Positions 54,114 through 61,266 of a stretch of DNA of 61,266 bases are shown here, one piece after another. How positions within the stretch are numbered: the first letter of the stretch is position 1; each line of letters opens with the position of its first letter. The DNA is from an uncultured Oscillospiraceae bacterium (GTDB lineage: Bacteria > Bacillota > Clostridia > Oscillospirales > Acutalibacteraceae). Position numbers and translations under genes: made by a program. The stretch lies in assembly GCA_900545625.1 (NCBI GenBank), contig UQZS01000004.1, forward strand, positions 1-61,266, read 5' to 3'. The notes under the pieces are model-generated. The model did no database searches, was not told the origin of the DNA, and saw only the letters and a program-made list of their open reading frames with translations.

Positions 54114-54674
54114 TCACATATCCGTCCCTGTCAATTCCCCATACAGAGAACGATACAGCGAGAGGAACTCCGCTTCCGTCTCCGCAGGCGGCTTATCTGC
54201 CGCTACGGGCAGAAGAAGCTCAGGCGGCGTGTTGTACAAACGAATGCCGTGGAACTTTGCGAACTCGTGATACAGCAGTGCGTCATCAATGGCTTTGACC
54301 GCCTGTTTTTCCGAATCGGTAAAGTCCGTTACGGCGAATTGTGCAAAAATGAGCGTTTGCAGGCGCCGTTCTATTTCGGAGAACTCGGGGATGTGCCGCC
54401 GCAGCGGGCGGGTCATATCGCCGATATAGCTTTCCGCGCTGTCGTGCAGCAACGCGAGCAGCTGCACACGCACATCAAAGCCGCGTTCCTTTGCCTCATA
54501 TGCAGCATGCAGAGAGTGGCGCGCGACAGAGTAAAACTCCCGCAAATGTCCGTTGGCACGGCAGATACGCGCAAGCGCATGGGCAATATCCTCCATGCAC
54601 AGATCGTCCGCCGTCGGCGCTGTCGGGTCAAATATGTGGTTGTAATAGGTGGAAATACAGAATTTGTCGATCAT
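54114..54674 (-). CDS. HD-domain hydrolase (YfbR-like phosphohydrolase)
   Basis: A 186-residue HD-fold protein. Metal ligands fit the class: H in SVARHSLHAAYEA, HD in LLALLHDSAESYIGD, and D in KAIDDALLYHEF. YfbR-type proteins are 5'-deoxynucleotidases. It follows the acyltransferase gene by 31 bp on the same strand and its start ATG (54674) has a weak AAGG. Substrate is inferred only from the fold. Confidence 0.85.
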   Translation of the reverse strand: MIDKFCISTYYNHIFDPTAPTADDLCMEDIAHALARICRANGHLREFYSVARHSLHAAYEAKERGFDVRVQLLALLHDSAESYIGDMTRPLRRHIPEFSEIERRLQTLIFAQFAVTDFTDSEKQAVKAIDDALLYHEFAKFHGIRLYNTPPELLLPVAADKPPAETEAEFLSLYRSLYGELTGTDM

Positions 54675-54705
54675 ATTGCCTTATGTATGTATACCGGTTT
54701 CCGCG

Positions 54706-55983
54706 CTACTCACCGATGAGCAGTCCAATGCTTTTTTCCATGATGTCAAAAAAGCGTTCCACAATGGCGCGATCCTCATCATTGCCGCGCACGCACATGG
54801 AAATCGTCAGCTCCTTGCGCAGCGAGGTCACGGAAAGCAGCGCGTACGGCTTGTATTTCACCGCGCCCGTCATGAAGCCGTCCGTCGGCTCATGCCCCTG
54901 AAGTGCAAGCTTATCGGATTCCAGAATGCCGATATTGCTCATGGCAAGTAAGGGATTGGAATAGCCGATCTTGATGATTTCTTCACTCGCGGCATGCGGC
55001 AGGATGCTGTAGCCGAGCTTCAAAAGCGGCAGGCCGTAGAGCCCCATAAATTTGTCATGCTTGAACTTTTGGGAGCTTTGCACCGCGTATTGCAGCGTTT
55101 CAAAAATGTCGCGTCCGCGTTCGGGAATATTGCATTGCATAAAGGCGGTATGGTTCGTGAGCCCCTCGTCGCTGACATCCTTGATATGGCGGCGCAGGTC
55201 GATCGCACAGGAAATGGTAACGCTGTCGGACGGGTCGTAACCGGCAAGCTCGTACAGGCTGTAAAAATATGCCGTCAAAAGCATATCGTTGACTGTTGCG
55301 CCGTGCTTTTTGCCCGCGGCGCGGATCTTATCAAAGGTTTCGGCACTGATCTTGCGCTTCGCAATGAAAGAACGGTCTCGAATGCTGTCGGGCGTAAGCG
55401 GGAACTTATGCTCATCCTTAGCGCAGACATTTTTATAAAGGTTGCGCGCCATGCGCTGCTCTGTCTTGGAAAAATCCTCATAGACCGCTTCATAGGAGCG
55501 TGTGCCCTCACGCAGTTCGATGGGACTTATACCCTTTTCCACATAGGCGTTATAATTTTCGCAAAGCGCCTTCATAAAGTATTTGAAGTCGCCGCCGTCC
55601 ATGCACATATGGTTTTCCACGACACACAGGGTCGATGTTCCGTCCTTAAAAAACACTGCAACCTTCATTTGCAGTTCGCTGTCGGGCGGGAGGTACTGCG
55701 TCAGGAAGTCATCCACAGCCTTTTCGAGATCGTCCGGATACGCGACGGTGAGCACGTCCTCGATCGTGTAGGGTTTCACGATCCAATAAGGCGAAACATG
55801 GTTATCCTTGAAGCTCGAGTGCAGTACGGGCGCTTTTTCAAAAAAGCAGATCAACACGGTTTTCAGCGCCTCAATGTCGATCTCGAAATCATAGTGGAGC
55901 TCAACGTGCACCATGCGGTCGTTGAAATCGCGGAACAGATAGTGCATTTTGTCCCAAAGTTCTGCGTTCAGTTTTCGTTCCAT
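54706..55983 (-). CDS. Condensation-superfamily acyltransferase (alcohol acetyltransferase/PapA-like)
   Basis: A 425-residue protein of the CoA-dependent acyltransferase (condensation domain) fold. The active-site HxxxDG is visible as NHMCMDGGDFKYF at about residues 124-136, with the second domain at about 220-425. Such proteins transfer acyl groups to alcohols or lipids, or condense peptides. No carrier protein or NRPS gene is near. The start ATG (55983, GGAGGTGG upstream) overlaps the end of a membrane-protein gene by 16 bp, so the two likely act together. Confidence 0.8.
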   Translation of the reverse strand: MERKLNAELWDKMHYLFRDFNDRMVHVELHYDFEIDIEALKTVLICFFEKAPVLHSSFKDNHVSPYWIVKPYTIEDVLTVAYPDDLEKAVDDFLTQYLPPDSELQMKVAVFFKDGTSTLCVVENHMCMDGGDFKYFMKALCENYNAYVEKGISPIELREGTRSYEAVYEDFSKTEQRMARNLYKNVCAKDEHKFPLTPDSIRDRSFIAKRKISAETFDKIRAAGKKHGATVNDMLLTAYFYSLYELAGYDPSDSVTISCAIDLRRHIKDVSDEGLTNHTAFMQCNIPERGRDIFETLQYAVQSSQKFKHDKFMGLYGLPLLKLGYSILPHAASEEIIKIGYSNPLLAMSNIGILESDKLALQGHEPTDGFMTGAVKYKPYALLSVTSLRKELTISMCVRGNDEDRAIVERFFDIMEKSIGLLIGE

Positions 55984-56780
55984 GCCTGTTCCACCTCCGG
56001 TTTATATTTGTATTTCGAATTGTTGACCATAGTCGCGATCAGCAAAATTACATCGATCGCTACGCCAAGGAGAATGATGATCCAGCCCGGATCCCACGGA
56101 ATCACGCGCAGACCGCCCAGAACGACATAGAGCATGGGCGCAGCAATAGGAATGTAAACGAGATAGTTAATAATACGCAGCTTCTGGTGCGTCACGTGCG
56201 CATACATCGCATCGGCAAGCAGGATGCCCACCACACCCGCAGGGAAGATGACCCAAGCCTGTGAAAAGCCCGTGAACATCAACACGATAAGGAAAATCGC
56301 CGTATCTACACACATGACGGCGAGCGCAAGCAGGACGCGCGCAATGGGTTGGAAGATGCGGCGCATCTGCGTGATGCGCACCACGCCCACGCCGAGCAGG
56401 AACACCGCCCAGCACAGGAAACCGTCGGCAAAGATCAACCAGGTTCTGCTCCACGCGTCGGTCAGGAAACTGACGGCAAGATACAGCACCAAAAGCAGGA
56501 TCGCAAGCGCCGGCGTGCCGAACAGCATGACCTTATTGACGAGCTTTTTATGTTTTTCCTTGCGATCCGCCGCGCAGAAATTTTCAAATCCATCCTTGAG
56601 GTTCGGAAATTCGCTGATGATCAGATCGGTCAGCACTTTTTCATCGCGCAGCCCTGCGTGCGTGACCTCGGCGGCACGCTCCGACATTTGGTCAAGCACC
56701 TGCCGCTTGTAGCGGTACAGCGTGCCGTCGTCGGGGATACCCTGCAAGGTATCTTCGATGTAGTCAATATAGCTGTTCAT
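55968..56780 (-). CDS. Unknown membrane protein (DUF1700-like N-terminus)
   Basis: A 270-residue protein with a soluble helical N-terminal domain (about 1-80, MNSYIDYIEDTLQGIPDDG and LTDLIISEFPN) and seven or so hydrophobic helices from about 84 to 255. The N-terminus recalls the small helical domains of DUF1700-type clostridial proteins that often act with PadR regulators, but none is here. Translationally coupled to the acyltransferase gene. Function unknown. Confidence 0.75.
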   Translation of the reverse strand: MNSYIDYIEDTLQGIPDDGTLYRYKRQVLDQMSERAAEVTHAGLRDEKVLTDLIISEFPNLKDGFENFCAADRKEKHKKLVNKVMLFGTPALAILLLVLYLAVSFLTDAWSRTWLIFADGFLCWAVFLLGVGVVRITQMRRIFQPIARVLLALAVMCVDTAIFLIVLMFTGFSQAWVIFPAGVVGILLADAMYAHVTHQKLRIINYLVYIPIAAPMLYVVLGGLRVIPWDPGWIIILLGVAIDVILLIATMVNNSKYKYKPEVEQAWNEN

Positions 56781-56811
56781 GGATTCCTCCGCTATTAAAA
56801 TTTACACCGTT

Positions 56812-56840
56812 ATTTTACCATAAAAAACCGATTTTGTCTG
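56812..56840 (-). promoter_or_regulatory. Promoter of the membrane protein-acyltransferase-HD operon
   Basis: Minus strand: -35 CAGACA (56840-56835), 17-bp spacer, -10 TAAAAT (56817-56812). Confidence 0.65.
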
Positions 56841-56883
56841 TCGTTTTTACTTTGCGCCGAAGAAACCTGCGGTTGCAAACCGA

Positions 56884-58359
56884 TCAGCCCTCTTCGATCA
56901 CGATCCCGCGTGCAGCACGCTGCTCGGCAAGCTCTTTGGTGATACGGTCCTTCTTCTCACCGACCAGATCATAGAAGAACAGTGGGATAATGCACAGGAT
57001 CATCGATATGGCAGGAATGATCGAGATAAGTGAGAACATCCCTGTGCGCACAGTCTCGCTCATTTCGAGCGGGTTCGCCGTGACCGAGGCGTTAATACTC
57101 GCTACATCGAGATTGACGATCATGTACATCACGATGATAAAGCTGGTGCTGATGGCATTGCCGAATTTGGCGATAAAGCCCTGCACCGCTGCACCGAGTC
57201 CTGTTTGCCGGACGCCGGTTTTCCACTCCATATAGTCCAGGCAGTCGCCGAGCATCGCGTAGGTACAGATATTGATCGCGCCAAGCGGGACGCATGCAAT
57301 CACAAAGAACGGGATACACCACAGGAAGTTGTCGTACCCTAAGAACCAGATCACAGCGCCGGACACTGCACCCAAAACACAGGTTCCCATCAAGATCTGC
57401 TTATAATTCCAACGTTTGAACAAAAGCGGCATGATCAGCATCGTCCCGAACATACCGGCAGCGCTTGCCACCTGAAAAATAGTTGAAACAAGGCTGATGT
57501 TGCTTTGCAAGGCTGCCTCCTGCTCTGCAACCGACAGTCCCGTGAGATCTTTGCCGACATAAATGCTGTACCGCGCGACGTGCACTGCCCCCGCCTGATA
57601 CATATACCGTGCGGCGGAAAGGACGCCCGAAAGCGCCGTAAGCATCAGCGGCTTGCAGCGGAACAGCCTGCCGAGCGCGGTCTGTTCGCCTTTTTTGCGT
57701 TTGGGCGGATTCGGGATAGAGACGCGCTCTTTGGTCTTAAAATACACACGTGCAAACAGGATATTGCCGAGCACCGAGCAGAACAGCGCGATAACCGTGT
57801 ACTTGGTCTGTTCAAGCTGCGTACCGCTCAAATGCATACGCGCAAGCACCGGCCCCAGAACCATGAAGAATGCAATGGGAACAGCGGAACCGACGCCGTT
57901 TGCTGTGCGGCCCCGGCTTATGATGACGCCGCGCTCATCGGGATTGGGCGTGAGGGCATTCGGCAGACCCCAGAACGGCACGTCGCACACGGTGTACGCC
58001 ATATCCCACAGTACATAAGTCACGGCGGCATAAACCATAAGCCCTGTCATGGAAATATGCGGTGTTTGGAACAGCAAAACGGTCAGGATCGCGACGGGAA
58101 TGGGCGCATACAAAAGGTACGGGCGCATTTTGCCGTTTTTGAGATTGACGCGATCCATGATATAGCCCATGATCGGGTCGTTGAAGGAATCCCAGATGCG
58201 CGCAAACAACATCAAAAACAGCACGAACATCGGCGTGAGCTTCATGACGTTCATGTAAAAGTCCGAAATATACGAACTCATCATGGCGTAGACCATGCCC
58301 TGCCCAAACGCGCCGACACAGTATGCCATCCACTCTTTTTTCGGCGAATACGTTTTCAT
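56884..58359 (-). CDS. GPH-family sugar:cation symporter (second copy)
   Basis: A 491-residue, 12-helix transporter of the GPH/MelB type: DPIMGYIMDRVNLKNGKMRP between helices 2 and 3 is split as FNDPIMGYI and KNGKMRPYLLYAPIPV, and the late loop reads LGDCLDYMEWKTGVRQTG. It follows the phosphoesterase gene by 18 bp. It differs clearly from the other GPH gene in the window. Substrate unknown. Confidence 0.9.
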   Translation of the reverse strand: MKTYSPKKEWMAYCVGAFGQGMVYAMMSSYISDFYMNVMKLTPMFVLFLMLFARIWDSFNDPIMGYIMDRVNLKNGKMRPYLLYAPIPVAILTVLLFQTPHISMTGLMVYAAVTYVLWDMAYTVCDVPFWGLPNALTPNPDERGVIISRGRTANGVGSAVPIAFFMVLGPVLARMHLSGTQLEQTKYTVIALFCSVLGNILFARVYFKTKERVSIPNPPKRKKGEQTALGRLFRCKPLMLTALSGVLSAARYMYQAGAVHVARYSIYVGKDLTGLSVAEQEAALQSNISLVSTIFQVASAAGMFGTMLIMPLLFKRWNYKQILMGTCVLGAVSGAVIWFLGYDNFLWCIPFFVIACVPLGAINICTYAMLGDCLDYMEWKTGVRQTGLGAAVQGFIAKFGNAISTSFIIVMYMIVNLDVASINASVTANPLEMSETVRTGMFSLISIIPAISMILCIIPLFFYDLVGEKKDRITKELAEQRAARGIVIEEG

Positions 58360-58377
58360 TTGCGTCCTCCCCTGTTT

Positions 58378-59763
58378 TTATTGTTTTGTATGCGGAACCG
58401 GCAGCACAGCGTCGCTGTCCGGATAGCCGTCGTCGTACAGCAAACCTCGAACGATCGTATCCAAATCCGCGATAGGGATTCCCTTGATCACGCGGCGCAG
58501 CAGCGGGCGAAGCCTATGATACAGCGCCATAAAGGACTCGTACTCGGGTGAACCGGGTTTATACGGCTCGTCGCCGCCGTACATATTGCGGATGAGCGCG
58601 AGCACAAAGTCGCGCAGATACACATTGCGCATCTCAGGTGCGATCCTCGATGCACACCACAAAAGCCTGCCCGCTTTTTGAAAGGTCAGTTTCTCCATAA
58701 GCTTGCCTGCAAAGCGGATGGGTATGCGCAGCTTCCACGCCGTCTCGCTCGGCAGCCCGAAATCGGGAGCGATCTCGCAAAAGCGGCGGATATCGTTTGC
58801 GGCGGCGTCTAAAATATCGCGCAGCATGAACTCAAAATGGTCAAGGCTGTACTGCATGTAGCTTTTGCCGCCGAGATCCCAATTTATACTTGTGAGGTGA
58901 TCGGTCTTGACGGTCAAGCTTTTATCCGTAAGCGTCATATGCCGGATCGGGCTCGGATAGCAGATCAGGCTGCCCGTATTGATGTCAAAGATCCGATTGC
59001 CCCGCTCGGAGTCGAAATACCCGATATTCTGCATATGCGTATGCCCCGTAAACATGAAGTGCACGCCTGCGTCCGCAAACATAGAAGCGATCTGCGCGTG
59101 GTTGCCTATGAGGTCTTCGGGGCTGAAGAAGCCATAAAAAGGGTTCGGCGGCAGCAGCGGATGGTGTCCCATCGCGAGCAGCACGTCGCCGCTTTCTTTA
59201 GCCGTTTCCAGCTGCTCGCGAAGCCACCGCAGCTGATCCTCGTCATAACCGTGAAAGCCGCGCTCCCAGCCGATGCCGTCGTCATTGAGTGCAAACAGCC
59301 GATAGCCGGGTGCGATCTGCGCAACATAGGAAAAGCTCTTCTCGTGCACGGAAAGCGCCGAGGCGGGACCGAACTCCCAATACACCTTTAAAAGCTCACT
59401 TCTCGGAAGGCCCTCGGCAGGATACTCCCCCTTTTCCGCAGAATACCGTTTCGGGTACGGGCAGGTATCGTGCGTCGCCGTCAAGACATACACGCGTTTG
59501 CCGCCCGCAGTCAAGAGCCGCAGCTTCTCACGCATGGCGTAATGCCCCTCGCGCTCACCGTCGCAGACCAAATCGCCGCTGATGAGCACGATTTCCGCTT
59601 CATGGTCACGCAGAAGGTAATCCATCGCCGCATCTAAGATCGCGCCGCTTTCCGCTACACATTTTTGGTCATATTTTGCACGGTGTTCCCACGCCTTGCC
59701 GGCGGGTCTAAGTACATCTGACGCATAAAAATGCGTATCGGTGATTTGATAAAACTGCAGCAT
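58378..59763 (-). CDS. Calcineurin-like metallophosphoesterase (large)
   Basis: A 461-residue two-part phosphoesterase: an N-terminal two-metal fold (ITDTHFYASD, ISGDLVCDGEREG, LTATHDTCP, MGHHPLLPP, TGHTHMQN) and a C-terminal helical domain of about 180 residues. The third motif reads ATHD instead of GNHD, so Asn is replaced by Thr. It leads a two-gene unit with the GPH symporter; a role in sugar-phosphate or glycerophosphodiester use is possible. ATG 59763 after AAAGGAGG. Confidence 0.85.
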   Translation of the reverse strand: MLQFYQITDTHFYASDVLRPAGKAWEHRAKYDQKCVAESGAILDAAMDYLLRDHEAEIVLISGDLVCDGEREGHYAMREKLRLLTAGGKRVYVLTATHDTCPYPKRYSAEKGEYPAEGLPRSELLKVYWEFGPASALSVHEKSFSYVAQIAPGYRLFALNDDGIGWERGFHGYDEDQLRWLREQLETAKESGDVLLAMGHHPLLPPNPFYGFFSPEDLIGNHAQIASMFADAGVHFMFTGHTHMQNIGYFDSERGNRIFDINTGSLICYPSPIRHMTLTDKSLTVKTDHLTSINWDLGGKSYMQYSLDHFEFMLRDILDAAANDIRRFCEIAPDFGLPSETAWKLRIPIRFAGKLMEKLTFQKAGRLLWCASRIAPEMRNVYLRDFVLALIRNMYGGDEPYKPGSPEYESFMALYHRLRPLLRRVIKGIPIADLDTIVRGLLYDDGYPDSDAVLPVPHTKQ

Positions 59764-59809
59764 CGCTTTCCTCCTTTAATTAACTCAATACAAGCCGACG
59801 AATGAAAAA

Positions 59810-59842
59810 GCACGGCAGAGCGGAAAAACCGCCCTGCCGTGC
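59810..59842 (-). terminator. Terminator of the PASTA pseudokinase gene
   Basis: A 14-bp stem with one mismatch (59810-59823 with 59829-59842), followed by TTTTTC on the minus strand. Confidence 0.85.
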
Positions 59843-59851
59843 AGCACTGCG

Positions 59852-61266
59852 TTAAAAGCCGCCGAAAAGCCCACCGAGCAGCGAATCATTCTGCGTGGTC
59901 GGCACCTCGCCCCAAACCTGTACATAGATCTCACGTCCGCGCTCGTAATCCTTACCGGGTTCCGGCGTAGTGGCTATGACGATCCCCGCTGTGTGGGAGC
60001 CATCGTTCTCGCGCTCGACGCGCGTGCAGGTAAATCCACGGCTGACCAGCAGCTGTACCGCCGCGTCATACTGCATACCCGATACATCCGGCAGCGTGAC
60101 ATATTCCACGCCGCGGCTGACCACGATAGTCAGATCCGAGCCCATCGGGACACGCTCGCCTTCATCTGTGCCCTGCGAAATGATCATATCGCTTTCGACT
60201 GTGTCGCTGTATGCATATTCCACCACAAAATGAAAACGCTCGTTGAGAACCGTATCGCTTTGGATGCGCGAATAGCTTTGCCCCACAAAATTCGGCACGT
60301 CCACAAGCTCCGTCGCCGCAGCCGTGGTGGTCGTTGTATCCTGCCCGGAGGTGTCGCGCGTTGCAAAGAAATATACGCCCAGCGCAATAAGCCCGATAGC
60401 CAGACACACGCCGAATGAAATAAGCAATGTACGTGTTTGCTCCTGCTTGCGCAGCAATTCACGGCGGAGCTCCTCCTTACGGCGGCGCTCTGCTTCCTCT
60501 GCATCGGTCGTCATAGCCTTTGCAGCCTCTTCCGTCTGCGCCTTGCGCGCGACCATGACCTTAGGCGAACCGGAAAGCTCCTCCCGATATTCATCCATAC
60601 TTTCGGTACGGTCATCCGGCGAGATCGCCATAGCGTTTTGGATCGCACTGACCGCGTAAGCGGGCAAGGCCTCCGCAAATTTCGGCGGGATCATCAATTT
60701 ATCATTGGCAACGCGCTCCGTCGCCTCCTGCGGAGTGCTGCCGATGAGCATACGATAGGTCACCGCACCGAAGGCGTACACATCCGTCCAAGCGCCGACA
60801 GAGCCCTCGCGGCTGTACTGCTCGATCGCAGCATAGCCTGCGAACAGTTCGCTGTCAAAGCCCGTATCCATAACGCGCGCGGCGGGGATCATAAAATCCG
60901 TCAGGCGGATCTTGCCGTCGCGCCCGAGGTGCAGCGTGTTCGGCGAGATCCCACAGTGAAACACGCCCATCTCATGCAGCTTGGAAACGGTGGAAACCAC
61001 CGGCATTAACAAAGACTTGGTCTGCTCAAAGCTCAAATACCCGGTGCGGCTTTTCAACAGGAATTCCCGCAAAGAGATCGTTTCTACATATTCCGATACG
61101 GCGTACGCCGTGCCGTTGTCCTCCACGATATCCAAAACGGGAATAAGCGCCGTCATTGCACGCAAGCGTGCAAGCTTCCGCCAAAGCTCTAAAAAATCGG
61201 CAAGTCCGTCGTGAAACAGCAGCTCGCTGCCGACCTTGACACGCAAGACCGCATCCGCCGCCGTGC
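59852..61266 (-). CDS. PASTA-domain Ser/Thr kinase-like protein, probable pseudokinase (5' end outside window)
   Basis: The visible 471 codons hold a kinase C-lobe, a membrane helix (about residue 290, LLISFGVCLAIGLIALGVYFF) and two PASTA domains (VDVPNFVGQSYSRIQ and VTLPDVSGMQYDAAV). The fold is a Hanks kinase (TDVYAFGAVTYRMLIG, GYAAIEQY), but the catalytic loop HRDxKPxN reads HCGISPNT and the DFG box reads DFM: the base Asp and the Lys are gone. It is read as an extracytoplasmic wall sensor without kinase activity. The frame is open through the window edge; no true start is seen. Confidence 0.88.
   Translation of the reverse strand, partial: TAADAVLRVKVGSELLFHDGLADFLELWRKLARLRAMTALIPVLDIVEDNGTAYAVSEYVETISLREFLLKSRTGYLSFEQTKSLLMPVVSTVSKLHEMGVFHCGISPNTLHLGRDGKIRLTDFMIPAARVMDTGFDSELFAGYAAIEQYSREGSVGAWTDVYAFGAVTYRMLIGSTPQEATERVANDKLMIPPKFAEALPAYAVSAIQNAMAISPDDRTESMDEYREELSGSPKVMVARKAQTEEAAKAMTTDAEEAERRRKEELRRELLRKQEQTRTLLISFGVCLAIGLIALGVYFFATRDTSGQDTTTTTAAATELVDVPNFVGQSYSRIQSDTVLNERFHFVVEYAYSDTVESDMIISQGTDEGERVPMGSDLTIVVSRGVEYVTLPDVSGMQYDAAVQLLVSRGFTCTRVERENDGSHTAGIVIATTPEPGKDYERGREIYVQVWGEVPTTQNDSLLGGLFGGF

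Overview
The window comes from a spore-forming, low-GC-lineage Gram-positive (Bacillota, class Clostridia), most likely an Oscillospirales/Christensenellales-type gut fermenter with fairly high GC. Evidence for this: SpoIVA with a SipL-like partner, an M23-M50 pair resembling SpoIVFA/SpoIVFB, a CIRCE element, Firmicutes-style promoters (almost all with a 17-bp spacer), indolepyruvate:ferredoxin oxidoreductase, several glycoside hydrolases and GPH-type sugar symporters. I could not assign a species. No CRISPR array, phage, IS element or integrase was seen; this looks like chromosomal core plus carbohydrate-use genes. Most genes lie on the minus strand, and many overlap by 4-20 bp in operons.

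Layout. 1-2.9 kb: clpP (cut by the edge), tig, a phosphoesterase and a 50-residue Cys-rich DUF1540 gene. 2.9-8.4 kb: one long operon lepB-lepB-rbgA-rnhB-yraN-M19 dipeptidase-thrC. 8.5 kb: a stand-alone tRNA-Gly. 8.7-15.6 kb: mreB-like gene behind ACT-iorB-iorA-paaK (aromatic 2-oxo acid oxidation), then a sodium:solute symporter. 15.6-18.3 kb: amidohydrolase and typA, divergent from 18.4-22.2 kb, a GH123-like plus GH89 pair with no signal peptides. 22.3-24.8 kb: rplS with a structured leader, and a GntR-controlled ABC transporter. 24.9-29 kb: the TIGR03960/TIGR03936 radical-SAM pair and the M23-M50 sporulation pair with a sigma-E-like promoter; tRNA-Val follows. 29.2-33.8 kb: a GPH symporter and the sipL-spoIVA operon. 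34-35.3 kb: an ion transporter. 35.4-42 kb: a lipoprotein GH95 hydrolase with sugar kinase-araA-araD.

42-46.3 kb: a heterodimeric ABC exporter under a MarR repressor with two palindromic operators. 46.3-49.1 kb: sirtuin, CIRCE, hsp20 with a leader that can fold as an H-type pseudoknot, and prs. 49.2-54 kb: TetR-CDF transporter, an unknown membrane-anchored protein, and an epimerase-like protein fused to a zinc ribbon. 54.1-61.3 kb: HD hydrolase, a condensation-superfamily acyltransferase with a membrane-protein partner, a second GPH symporter, a phosphoesterase, and a PASTA pseudokinase cut by the window edge.

The strongest candidate for something undescribed is the hsp20 5' leader (47235-47361): a 5' hairpin followed by two perfect 7-bp stems that interlock exactly as an H-type pseudoknot. 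Next are the orphan MreB in an aromatic-acid operon, the epimerase-zinc ribbon fusion, the sipL-spoIVA linkage and the acyltransferase/membrane-protein pair. All functions are inferred from reading sequence; no database search was run.
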